Shown: one piece after another, positions 38,032 to 47,906 of the stretch
Position numbering within the stretch: position 1 is the stretch's first letter
How the letters are laid out: each line of letters begins with the position of its first letter
Assembly (NCBI GenBank): GCA_951802425.1
Contig: OX637806.1
Coordinates: 744,001 to 808,000 of the forward strand
DNA: 64,000 nucleotides
Direction of reading: 5' to 3'
DNA from: Clavaria fumosa
Lineage: Eukaryota > Basidiomycota > Agaricomycetes > Agaricales > Clavariaceae
The notes under the pieces: generated by a model
Seen by the model: the letters and a program-made list of their open reading frames with translations, nothing else
The model's database searches: none
Told to the model about the DNA's origin: nothing
Made by a program: the position numbers and the translations under genes

Positions 38032-38089
38032 CAGCGCTGTCAGGGCGCCCTTATAAAAAGCAGCACTGTCAGGGCGCCCTTATAAAAAG
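38032..38089 (+). promoter_or_regulatory. Duplicated 29-bp TATA module of SSP2
   Basis: Two direct 29-bp units (38032-38060 and 38061-38089), each ending gcgcccttataaaaag and differing at one base. The start of a third unit follows. This gives two TATA boxes, about 113 and 142 bp before the SSP2 ATG. Confidence 0.85.
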
Positions 38090-38193
38090 CAGCACTGTGT
38101 CATGCAGGAGCAGACAGTTTTTCTCTCCCTTTCCACACACTCCTTTCCCCCACACTCCTTTCCATCACCGTCTCCAACCACCACTTCGCTAGC

Positions 38194-38639
38194 ATGTTCC
38201 GCGCTTTCGCAGTCCTCGCCCTGCTCCTCGCCATGTTCGTCCGTGTGATAGAAGCCGCGCCCTCCGGGTCCCGCACCGTTTGCAGTTACTTGTGCCCTCA
38301 ACAGGATATGGATGGATGGAGAGTCAGCACTACAGAGTCATTGATGACCTCCTCGATTCTTCACTGTGTTTACCCGTCCAACGAGGACGACAGCGCGGAG
38401 TTCTATTGCGAGTATGACAAAGTGAGTCTCTCCTGGCATGTCCCCTCTTCTCCCTCCCAATGACCTCGTTCACGCAGTCCAATGGCCGTTTGAGAACCGA
38501 TCACAACTCGCATTTCTGCCAAAAAAAAGCGACAAGAATATGTATCGACGACGATGGCGCAGAAGACACATTGGACAAGAGAGGTTCACCGGTCGAGCAA
38601 GCTATCAGGCCCCGAGGCTCCATCGCCGACTGGTGGTAA
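38194..38639 (+). CDS. Small secreted cysteine-rich protein (SSP2)
   Basis: Exons 38194-38421 and 38478-38639 give 129 residues. Signal peptide MFRAFAVLALLLAMFVRVIE. The mature part has VCSYLCPQQD, HCVYPSNED and YCEYDK, then a phase-0 intron (gtgagt), then SNGRL, DHNSHFC and RICID. It ends with LDKRG, a Kex2-like dibasic site, and a short tail to DWW. The frame shared with SSP1 and SSP3-SSP5 is C-x3-C-P, C-x-Y-P, C-x-Y-(D/N)-K, then C ... C. The function is unknown. Secretion and, from LDKRG, proteolytic trimming are inferred. Confidence 0.8.
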
Positions 38640-39350
38640 ATCGTGGCCTCGGGGTCAGTTGAGCAATCTTGTTGCCTTGAATCCTTACTACCAACGCAAT
38701 CTGCGCGATCAGTCGATGAAAGCGCCAGAGACCTGTTCTGACTCGCCTCTTCCTTGGACAATTTTTATTCTCTTTTCTTGTATGGTCCTGGGGATATCCT
38801 CTCTTCATTCCTTGCGACAATCTAGACATGGACATCACGCACTTTCACGATTCATGATACCTCCACAGACATTCAGTGCTCGATCGTTGTTTCAGTTCTC
38901 ATCCACAGTTATCCATCATTGGCCATTTGATGCATACTGTACTGATCCGTGAACATCCATATTTTAGATTCAGATTAAGCCGTTCACGCTTTGTTGGTTT
39001 CTGACGTTTTCGCAGGCGCGACGACAGTAGAATAATTATCTATGAATAATAGATGCGCGTTCTGTCGGTGCCCGCCCAGCTACAAGATTGATCGATAAAC
39101 CTATGACGATGTCTGAACCTTAGCCCCGTGGTTTGAGTTTGCACCCTCATCTCGGTCGGTGCCAAGACAAGATAGCGCCTGATTTGTATTGATCGCCTGA
39201 GTCAGGTGGTCAGGTGGGTCATTATCAGTCGCATGGCAGTGTAACAGACGCCCAACATCACGTTTCATAAGAGGCAATTCAGTAGGTTCACTATCAGATC
39301 AAACTGACGTGCATAGGTATTGAAGGACCCATTGCCGGCGACGAAGACTG
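38640..39350. other. Intergenic, SSP2 / SSP3
   Basis: About 700 bp with no supported gene. No additional SSP-like exon was found on either strand. Confidence 0.4.
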
Positions 39351-39352
39351 GT

Positions 39353-39359
39353 TATAAAA
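39353..39359 (+). promoter_or_regulatory. TATA box of SSP3
   Basis: TATAAAA, 78 bp upstream of the SSP3 ATG. Confidence 0.6.
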
Positions 39360-39430
39360 TGAGGATGAGTTCCGTCTAATTTGTCCTTCGGAAGTACTTG
39401 ATTCTTACCGCCTACACCCTCCGCTAGGCG

Positions 39431-39815
39431 ATGTACACACTCGCTCTGTGGTTCGTCATGGTGACGGCCATTTTCGCCGCCGTTGGTCAAGGAAGAGTGC
39501 AGCGGTCAACACGGGTTGTCCGCAAATACGAATGCCCCTCCTTCGACATGCTCTTCTTTAATCTGAACACGGACAACTCCGGTCGTCTCGGTACCAATGA
39601 GAGGATCCTCCGCTGCGACTACCCTGTCACGGACGCTGGATCCCATTACTGTGACTACGACCTGGTACGAAATTTGCTATCCTATCTAAGCATTGTCCAC
39701 TTAGCAGAATGGAATCGGACAGTCCACTGGTTTGTTGGTAGCAGATGAAAACGAAGGCTACTGCCACAAGATAGCAGGATGGACGTCCGGGCAGACTTTC
39801 CGCAAGCGGCCATAG
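39431..39815 (+). CDS. Small secreted cysteine-rich protein (SSP3)
   Basis: Exons 39431-39664 and 39705-39815 give 114 residues. Signal peptide MYTLALWFVMVTAIFAAVGQ. It has only one Cys in the first block (YECPSFD), then RCDYPV and YCDYDL, a phase-0 intron, QNGIGQSTGLL, DENEGYC and a basic end (TFRKRP). Losing one Cys of the first pair is unusual for the family. The gene begins a tandem unit with repeat R and an APT1 fragment that is echoed by SSP4 - R - APT1. Confidence 0.75.
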
Positions 39816-39892
39816 AGGAACCAATCCTCAGCCTTCATGCTAAATTGACGCACGAGTTTCCACGGTCTAGTCCATGTCTTTTTTATGTTGCT

Positions 39893-39960
39893 AAGTAGGA
39901 CTCTGCAGCCAACGCCATGTCGAATACTCTGTAATTGATTATTATTAATCGTGATTTGTA
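39893..39960. repeat. Repeat R, copy 1
   Basis: Matches 41826-41893 (taggactctgc ... atgtcgaata ... tctgta). It lies downstream of SSP3 as its partner lies downstream of SSP4. Confidence 0.65.
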
Positions 39961-40235
39961 TATATATTTCTTTTCTCTTTCCTGTGCATCTCAGAATGAA
40001 AGGAAAACGCACATACGGGTAGAGAAGAAGCTCAGCATCAAAGACCCGTCCATATCGACACAACCTGGCGACGGAACGACCGCGGCTGCGAGTATGGAGA
40101 GAAGCAACAAAAAAGGTACAAAGAGGAAGAACGTTCACGTCCTCGCTCAACAACTCGAGGTACACCGTGACAACGCGAATACACCAACGCAGACAAATGC
40201 CAACGCCGAATACCAGTCCGCTGGGTTTGTGCCGT

Positions 40236-40540
40236 CATGGCAGCCAACCAGCCACTCAGCGCAACCACTAGTTATCTCCCTTGTCAATCAACGGTGTCAA
40301 TAGCGCCATAATACTAAGTATGGCTAAATCCTCGAGCACGATTCGACCAGGAGGGATACCAGCGTTCACCACCCGCTTTAATCAGATCAGCCGCGTCAAA
40401 CACATGAATGAGCATACTGTACGTCAAGCCCTAAGACATAGGATCGAAGAGTGGAATTCACTGGGATGTAGCATACGAAGAGAGGGCATCTCCATTCCCT
40501 CCCTCCCGCACTAGTCTGTAGTACGACAGTAAAGGGACGA
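40236..40540 (-). pseudogene. Decayed fragment of acyl-protein thioesterase 1
   Basis: A degraded copy of part of APT1 (42560-42915) in the same orientation. The best-preserved stretch is gagcacgattcgaccaggag, and the ends are more diverged. Internal deletions remove most of one exon and break the frame, and the catalytic GFSQGG coding segment is not intact. Confidence 0.8.
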
Positions 40541-40864
40541 AAGAAAAAAAATGACATACTGTATGGACAGCACGGAAACAATAACAATCAATAATGAAGT
40601 GAGCGCCGTTCAGCAACTTCTAGTCCTTTTTCATCCATGTGTACTAGCACATTTCAAATCCAAACTGTCAGCGGTGTTTCTGTTTCGGCAGTGGCGTGTA
40701 TTTTCCGCGTTCCCGGCCTTCGTTTGTGCGGACGACAAAATTCTTCTTCTTCAGGGGTGGGGGGCACTTCTTCGGATCGCACAAAGGCACGCTTCAAAAT
40801 TTCTCAGGCCCCCTTCAATTTCAAATCTACAATTCTTCTTGAGACAATTCCTCATGGTAGACCG

Positions 40865-40870
40865 TATAAG
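40865..40870 (+). promoter_or_regulatory. TATA-like element of SSP4
   Basis: accgtataag at 40861-40870 is repeated before SSP5 (44427-44436). Both are followed by atttatcc and taccatt-type blocks, so the two promoters are paralogous. Confidence 0.6.
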
Positions 40871-40938
40871 GGGGACGGGTCTCAAATTTATCCTCTACCC
40901 ATTCTTTCTTCTCCCCCCTCCCTACACACACAGATAAC

Positions 40939-41401
40939 ATGTTGCGCGTATTCGCTATCCTCCTTGTCGCCGCGACTTTCAGTGGTCTGGTCGCCGCCCA
41001 AGCTTCGAACTCTCCCTGCTCGGCCACGTGTCCTCCACAAGATTCGCTGGGCTTCGCTCTTGGCCAGCACGACGAAACTGTCGACCCAATCTTCTGCTCT
41101 TACCCCGCCGTTGATGGTGAAGACCCTAACGACTTCTTCTGCAAATATAACAAAGTGAGTTCGTCCTCTTTCCGACACCGCTTCGCCGCGTGTCTCTCCA
41201 TTCGCCTCCGAGTCTCATATGGCACACCAATTACAGAACTCCGGCACACTGAACGAGGACCACGACGCTGGTCTTTGTACACCGACCGCTCAATGTGTGA
41301 ATCAGAGGCGCCGCCGCAGAGAGGTGTCGGAGGCCACCGTGCGACGTCGAGCATCCAATCCGGAGATGATGAAGAAGCGCAACCTGAAGAGGCAGTCTTG
41401 A
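40939..41401 (+). CDS. Small secreted cysteine-rich protein (SSP4)
   Basis: Exons 40939-41154 and 41237-41401 give 126 residues. Signal peptide MLRVFAILLVAATFSGLVAA, nearly the same as in SSP5. Core blocks are PCSATCPPQD, GFALGQHDE, FCSYPAVD and FCKYNK, then the phase-0 intron, NSGTLNEDHDAGLC and AQCVN. A strongly basic tail follows (QRRRRREV, then MMKKRNLKRQS). The dibasic sites could be processed by Kex2-type protease. SSP4 and SSP5 are closest relatives. Function unknown. Confidence 0.82.
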
Positions 41402-42214
41402 TTGCCAATATTGTAGGGCGATGCGCGTGACTTCCGCCCAAAATCCGCGGTCGTATGATGCGCCATACATGGGAGAGCGTTATATACTTTTGATGGACAC
41501 TTTTTTTTCTTCTGTTTTGAACTCCGAGGCGTTGGAGTCGACTCGTTCAACTAGCATCCCGTTGGGTTTGGACTTACGCACCACCGTATTCCTTTGCGTG
41601 TTTCTATCGCACCACAATCGTTTGATTCCCGTTTTTCCTTTGCACCGCCTTAGCATATTCCTCGCTTGGTCACAAGAACAGGAGATAGAAGCACTGAGAG
41701 ACCGCTTGTTATATGAGCCCTAGCCTTTTCCACATCCGGAGTTGCCTCCACCCGTCTGACCCAAAGTTGGCACACCGGACACCCGGAGTTATCAGTTGCT
41801 TCAAGCTCTCGTATTAAAGGTTGGTAGGACTCTGCGGAGCTAACACAATGTCGAATATTCTGTATAATTTGATTTATAGCAATTTTCACCATGTCTTCAT
41901 GAGGGAAAAGACGTCACAGGCTCCCGATTGCCCACTGATTCGCTCAGTTGGAATGTATGTCATCGCCATCAAAATATGTCCCTTTTTGGCATGACTCGGA
42001 GCGTCTTCATCTCGGTATGTCTTCATCTCGGTACGTCGTCATAACCTCAGCAGCTCATCAACACATGTAACAGCCGCTGTGGCTGTGGCGTCCTGCTCTC
42101 CACCCTACGGACAACGGAATCTCCCGCGGGAGGACAGGAAGGAGAGCTCAGGCTCGTGGTGCACAAAGCCTTATTTATCATCATCATATGTTCTACAACA
42201 GCACAAAGACAAAT
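41402..42214. other. Intergenic, SSP4 / APT1 (convergent)
   Basis: About 810 bp with repeat R copy 2 near its centre and no supported gene. Confidence 0.45.
41826..41893. repeat. Repeat R, copy 2
   Basis: Partner of 39893-39960. Together with the APT1 fragment it shows that the SSP-R-APT1 segment was duplicated in tandem. Confidence 0.65.
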
Positions 42215-43239
42215 TTAATTGGAAGTCACCAAAGGGACCACTCTCTTCAACCAAGCTCTCAGATCGTCCAGCTCCGGCTCATTCGTCGAGTGTCCGACAC
42301 CCTGATATGACTTGAAGTCCAACCCAACGAGTTCCGAATCGCTGGCTTTGGGGATTCCAAGCTGACTTGTCAAGAGATCCGCAGATGCTCGTCCGATCTG
42401 GAACTTGATTAGAGGATCCTCAGTTCCATGGCCCCAGAAGATTGGAACAGAGTTCGCGTGCGAAGAAGCCATCTGATAGAAGATCAGTGAATGGAATTAA
42501 TGGGACGCCGATGATGTCACGACGAACGGACTGCTCTCCGCGCTGTACTTACAGAAGCGAATTTTTGCCGTAGTGGCAGCCAACCACTCAGCACCGCAAC
42601 CCCACCCAGCTTATACTCCTTCGTCAACCCTGTCAATAGCGCCATAGCACCACCCTGGCTAAATCCCCCGAGCACGATTCGACCAGGAGGGATACCGGCA
42701 TTCACCTCCGCTTTAATCAAATCAGCCAGCCGCCCAGCCGACTTCAACAATCCTTCTTCATCCTCAGCGGCGTCAAGCCCGAATGAGTATATGTCAAACC
42801 TTACGACAGTGGTTGTGTCAGAAGTCGAAGAGTGGGGTGTAGGAGTGGCAACGCACCAGGAAGGCATCTCCATTCCCATGTTCGCTGTCACCTTCTGCAC
42901 TGGTCTGAAGTTCATGGTAAGAAAGTAACATACGACGGCGATTGCACCACGACGGCATCAAGAACGAAGTGGAAATTTTTGACATACGCGTGCGGTAACA
43001 CCCATTTTACATGATTCAGGCCGCTATTCTTTCGAAACATGTCGGCAATAGGTTCCCAGCCATACCCCGTATCTCCCAATCCCTATCATGATCAAAACGA
43101 AATTCCTCAGATTCAGCAATGATGGTCATTGGCTCTCTAGACGAATTGATGGGTTACTTACATGGACGAAAATGACGGTCGCTGTTTGGCGCGTGAGAGC
43201 CGACAGGGTAACACACTTCAAAGGTCCGAGAGTAGCCAT
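42215..43239 (-). CDS. Acyl-protein thioesterase 1
   Basis: Exons 42215-42472, 42553-42799, 42857-42904, 42988-43082 and 43162-43239 give 241 residues. It is an alpha/beta-hydrolase with nucleophile S121 in GGFSQGG, D175 in GTEDPL and H217 in GVGHSTNE. Family blocks ATVIFVHGLGDTGYGWEP, MFRKNSGLNHVKWVLPHA and NMGMEMPSWFDIYSFG are complete. APT1 removes palmitoyl groups from cytosolic faces of proteins such as Ras and G-alpha. A partial dead copy is 2 kb away (40236-40540), produced by the same duplication that gave SSP3/SSP4. Confidence 0.94.
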
Positions 43240-44426
43240 GGATGAACGTATCCTGGCATCCAATTTTTTTCCCAGCCATTGCACGTGGCCTAAATAAATG
43301 TCCACTCTGCGAGACGGGCTCTGAAGTGCCCAATGCCTGTAGCAACACTACGAAACAAGGAAACCGAGTTCGAGCTCGCACAGCAACTCCAAAACTCCAA
43401 CAAAGTCCAGTGGATCTTGCAAGAAACTTGAAGCGGGAGGTTTTTTTTATTTCCGCTTCGGTTATTTTGTCTATATCGGTTGAGATCTTGGCCTACCGCT
43501 TGGCCCAACTTTGTCGCACAGCGCGTCAAATTTCGGCTAATCACAGGGCTTCGCATTCAGTTGTCCCGAATAGTGATCGTCTAAAGAACTTTGGACAAGT
43601 CACTTTATCCTCTGCCGTCCTTTCTCGTCCACCACATCCGGTGGCCTTGGATCCCCAGCTCCCTGCGGTTACATTTGTCCTCCACATGACTCTGAGCCAG
43701 CATTACGGGGGAACCTCTTCTATTCACCCCGCCGCACCAAGCCAGGACACGTGGAATACAAATCACTCTTTTGCCAGATTGTTAGGGCGGGCAGCGGAGT
43801 CCCGAATGCTACTAACACGCTTTTTCACCGAGCGCCTGATCCGAGACACGCGACAAAATGAAGAGGACGTTCCTCCTCTCCGACTAAATTATAGCATGTT
43901 GATCGGACTCCCAAGAAGAGAACAATGGTGAACCACGGGATTGAGTCCAGTATCACACTCCTAGAAGTGGGACCCTCAACTCGCCCATTGAGCTTGGGCC
44001 CTGAGTGCGCCCTACTATATAGCTCAGCTGTGAGACAAAGGGCTGGATGACGACAAAATCGCGTGGCATTCTTCTCATAAGTCAGGACTCCATTTTTTTG
44101 CTATTGAGCTACTGGCCTAGTTGACACAAACCCATTGCGACCTGTGTTGAAAATCATCAGCCCAATTGCTTACAAAGTACCTCCGAGTGATGTGTTTATA
44201 AACTCTCGTCTCTTTGAACTGGCCCCTGTCCATCTAGTCCTCAGGCTAGCATATCCATCCCCTCCTAGAGTCATGCCTGTTTTGGGGGGTGATTTTTCTT
44301 AGCTGTGCTTCCGCAGAGCGAGTTCATCGAATCTAGGCTTCCACAGGGGCGCTTCGGATTATACCATTCATCACTATGGCTCCTTTTCGTTCTGTGCCTA
44401 GACCCTGATCTACTTGGGATGAGTCC
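43240..44426. other. Gene-poor interval, APT1 / SSP5
   Basis: About 1.2 kb with several open frames but none with recognisable motifs. A 229-codon + frame at 43242-43931 begins inside the APT1 promoter and has no domain-like pattern; I treat it as chance. Confidence 0.4.
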
Positions 44427-44430
44427 ACCG

Positions 44431-44437
44431 TATAAGA
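44431..44437 (+). promoter_or_regulatory. TATA-like element of SSP5
   Basis: tataaga within accgtataag, 54 bp before the ATG; paralogous to the SSP4 promoter. Confidence 0.6.
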
Positions 44438-44484
44438 GCGAGGACAAGCCACACATTTATCCTATACCATTCGTTCTTCCCCTT

Positions 44485-44988
44485 ATGCTGCGCGTATTCG
44501 TCGTTCTGCTTGTTGCTGCGACTTTCCCTGGCTTGACCGTCGGGACTCCCCATGCTTCGGATCCTTGCCGTTACAAGTGTCCCCCGTTTGACAAGGTGGG
44601 CTTCGCTCTAGGCCGGAGTAATGAGTCGTTTGGGAAACTTCGCTGCTCCTACCCCGTCGACGACAACGACGATGACAGCGACGATGACGATGACGATGAC
44701 GACGAAGACGCCTCTTTCTGCAAGTACGATAAGGTGAGCTCATGCTCTTTCCGGCGGCCGCTTCGCCACGCCTTTATGTTTGCCTTCAAATCTCATGCGG
44801 AGCACCGATCATAGGTCACCGGCATACTGTCCCAGGACCATAACTCTGGTTTTTGTTACTCATCGGCAGTGCAAGATTGTTCAAGTGGCGATAGACGCCG
44901 TCCGCGACGCCGTTCCAGCCGTCAGGCGCCCATTCAGGAGCTGATGAAGGCACGCAACAACCTGAAGAGGCAGCGCGATCAGCCTTGA
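44485..44988 (+). CDS. Small secreted cysteine-rich protein (SSP5)
   Basis: Exons 44485-44733 and 44815-44988 give 140 residues. The signal peptide (MLRVFVVLLVAATFPGLTVG) and CPPFDKVGFALG match SSP4 closely. A run of about 15 Asp/Ser residues (DDNDDDSDDDDDDDDED), probably a codon-repeat expansion, sits between RCSYPV and FCKYDK. After the phase-0 intron come VTGIL, DHNSGFC and QDC, then an Arg-rich stretch (RRRPRRRSS) and LKRQ. The acidic/basic charge split along the chain is striking. The function is unknown. Confidence 0.82.
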
Positions 44989-45785
44989 CATTAATACTGT
45001 ACAGCGAATGCCCTGCGTATGACTTCCCGTTCTTTCCAAAAATTAAGTCTCCACGCGTTCGTAGAATGCGCTATAATTGAAGTACACATTACTTTCCTTT
45101 GGTTGTGTTATATCTAGAACTTCATAGTATTTTCTTTCACCTGTATTCATGGACAGTTTCACGGAGTAGCTTGCCGCTTTGGTGTTCTAGCCTATGTAAG
45201 AAGTTCAATTGAGAACAGCGTTCCAGATCGCCGATCTCTTCGATTGCCTTGCCTTCGCAGCCTTCCACGCGAATCTGGCGCGGAAGGCTGCGAAGGCAAG
45301 GCTCGCCCCCTACCCCTTTCGCGGTGAAATTGTCCACCGCGGTGCCTATAGACTCCAGACCCTCCCGCTTCTTACACTGCCGCGCGATCTTCTGCCTCGC
45401 CGAGTTTGGAATCACACACATACAGATTATCGATTCCCCACCCAGGGGAGACTTTAGTCAAACAGGAGATCTTCGCTATTCAATGCTGCACGCGGGACTG
45501 ATGATTTATATTTTTCATTTTCCCTGTGTTGAGGTCGACAGACCTCCTAACCCATTCTCTGCTCCCGTAAACAGTCAGTCACTGAAATTGAACATATTGA
45601 ACCATTGAGATACCTCCTGTGCAGATTCTCTGCAATATGCAATGTTGAAGCAACACTTTCTGCTTGGCCATTTATGGCAATGCTTACCAAAGCATAGTCT
45701 CACTATCATCGCGCACGACGTAGTTAAAGCGACTCATCGTTAACGTTCGCCTCGACACTCCAAGGCTCTCGCGTGTGCCTCAAAA
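44989..45785. other. Intergenic, SSP5 / SEC11
   Basis: About 800 bp with no supported gene. It contains the hairpin at 45248-45300. The SEC11 promoter must lie in its right half. Confidence 0.4.
45248..45300. repeat. Hairpin with 19-bp perfect arms
   Basis: Left arm cttgccttcgcagccttcc pairs exactly with 45282-45300 around a 15-base loop. It is GC-rich and lies between SSP5 and SEC11. It has no obvious gene role. Confidence 0.75.
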
Positions 45786-46843
45786 ATGTTCTCAGAAGAG
45801 CTCAAAACCTTTCGCCGCCTCGGGTTCCGGCATGTGAGTTGGACCTCCTCCCGAAGGGCTGTCTTCTGTTGACACGTTTTTTTTTGTTTGGCTTCTGCTC
45901 CAAGGCGCTGCTGCAAGTCCTCAACTTCGCGTCGGTCATTGCGTCAGGCCTCATGATATGGAAAGGGCTGGGCCTGCTCACGAACACCGAGTCGCCCATC
46001 GTCGTCGTGCTCAGGTGCGTGACCTTCATCGCACTCGATCTCCCCTCCACTGACGCCCGCCGATTGACGCCGGTCTTCTCGCCATCTCTGCCACCCCCAC
46101 AGCGGCTCGATGGAGCCCGCGTTTTACCGCGGTGACCTACTGTTCCTGACAAACCCGCCGCACACGCGGTACTACACGGGCGACATCACGGTGTACAAGA
46201 TCCCTGGTGCAGACATTCCGATCGTCCACCGAGTGCTGGAAACTCATGACATCCCTTCGCCCGAGTGAGTCCATCTCTCAGTTCCACTGTCCTCCCCCCA
46301 AGTTTTGCGTCTTGAAACTAATGCGCGATTTATCTATTTTTCCCTCTCTCTAGCGGCGCGGATGAGCAGCTGTTGTTGACCAAGGGGGACAACAACGACG
46401 TGGACGACTTGGCGCTATACCAGGGTCTAGATTGGCTAGAGAGACGGCACATTGTGGGGAAAGTCCGCGGGTGAGCATCCCGTCCTTTTTACCTCTTCTC
46501 GTGTCTCGCGCGATCGCCCGCGATGGGCCGCGTTTGACCTTCTGTATCTCCCCCGTCTCTGTTGTCCTGCTTCGCAGCTCATCCAATACGCCCTGCTTCT
46601 TCAGGTTCCTGCCTTATGTCGGCTACATCACGATCGCCATGGTGAGCTGCCTTAATTGCACTTTTTTCCCTCAACCCTCCCCGTGCGGCTTTCTGTCGTG
46701 TGCCAATCCACAACCCCTAATTTTTTTTCATACCCGATCGCGCTCATCGTTCAGCCCTCGCTCCCTTTTAGAACGACTTCCCGAACCTCAAGTACGCGCT
46801 CCTAGGTATTCTCGGGTTCCTTGCGCTCATCCAGCGCGAGTGA
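45786..46843 (+). CDS. SEC11: Signal peptidase complex catalytic subunit SEC11
   Basis: Exons 45786-45833, 45905-46014, 46103-46264, 46354-46470, 46605-46641 and 46772-46843 give 181 residues, normal for SEC11. A membrane anchor (about 17-45) precedes the catalytic Ser of [11 protein letters not shown] (S55). The His is in PIVHRVLE, and the Asp-rich block is [10 protein letters not shown]. The C-terminal hydrophobic end is [15 protein letters not shown]. It cleaves signal peptides in the ER. The SSP products encoded just upstream are the sort of substrate it would process, although linkage of the genes is probably coincidental. Confidence 0.95.
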
Positions 46844-47228
46844 GGGGATGTGCCTTTTTTTGTCGCTTGAGGGGGTCTCCCCTTGCGGACCACAAAACAA
46901 AGGAGTACGTTCTACGATGAGGATAATATGATAAGATAATAAGAGTGCTAGGGATGTGGAAAGGGCTACAATAGCAGTTTCTTCTCCACCAAAAGCAGCA
47001 GTAAGGTGAAATCAAACAGACGTGGGTCCTTGCTGCATCGCGGTGAGGCGGAGCAAAGGGGAAAAGAAGCAGACAAGAAGGAATCAACCCACTTGAAGTC
47101 GGGTACGGGCTAGAAAAATCAAGCAAAAGGCCTGCTCACAATCGTAAAATCCACATCCTTCATGTACAACCACGTCTTTGTCGCAGCTACATGTGGCGGT
47201 ATAAAAGTGCTGATTCAAAATGTGATTA
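46844..47228. other. Intergenic after SEC11
   Basis: 385 bp with no gene. Leads into the large fold-back repeat. Confidence 0.4.
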
Positions 47229-47847
47229 TTACAGCGGTTTGCAGAACTTAGGGCGCAGGTGTGAAAACAAAGAAAAACAAAGCTTCGGGTAGTTGAATTT
47301 TGCATACGCTCTCCCAAGTGTAATTCTTCATGAAATACAGTAGTAAGACTTGGAAAATGACCAGGAAGACAGTGTGCAGGTGCACATCCAAAAATCAAGC
47401 AAGAGGACTCAATATTGACTGTGATCTGATGATGGCTCTTTGTGTGCAGTCTGTGGCAATTCTGGTCACACCGATTTTGTCTGGACCACTCCAGACTGCC
47501 GCTATGGGGCAGTCACTCTAAGCATAGCCAACAGAAACTGAAGGCCAAGTATTTGTTCTTTTTCCAAGGCATAGCGGCAGTCTGGAGTGGTCCAGACAAA
47601 ATCGGTGTGACCAGAATTGCCACAGACTGCACACAAAGAGCCATCATCAGATCACAGTCAATATTGAGTCCTCTTGCTTGATTTTTGGATGTGCACCTGC
47701 ACACTGTCTTCCTGGTCATTTTCCAAGTCTTACTACTGTATTTCATGAAGAATTACACTTGGGAGAGCGTATGCAAAATTCAACTACCCGAAGCTTTGTT
47801 TTTCTTTGTTTTCACACCCGCGCCCTAAGTTCTGCAAACCGCTGTAA
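47229..47847. mobile_element. Large inverted (fold-back) repeat, ~275-bp arms
   Basis: The left arm (47229-47503) and right arm (about 47570-47847) are reverse complements, with perhaps one mismatch noticed (gcgcaggtg vs gcgcgggtg equivalents). The loop is about 66 bp. The same short open frame (MKYSSKTWKMTRKT and on) reads from both strands, which confirms the symmetry. There is no transposase. It is a fold-back or MITE-like element, or a recent inverted duplication. It lies between SEC11 and SWC5. Confidence 0.8.
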
Positions 47848-47906
47848 CGAGTCAGTGCTGTACGTAAGCGCTTAAGCTTCCATCACATCACCTCTGGAAG
47901 AGCAAA

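Noticed and set aside
43242..43931. 229-codon frame between APT1 and SSP5
   Set aside because: Overlaps the APT1 promoter, has no domain-like pattern, and starts within spacer sequence.
47084..47875. Paired open frames encoding the same peptide on opposite strands
   Set aside because: They are the two arms of the fold-back repeat, not genes.
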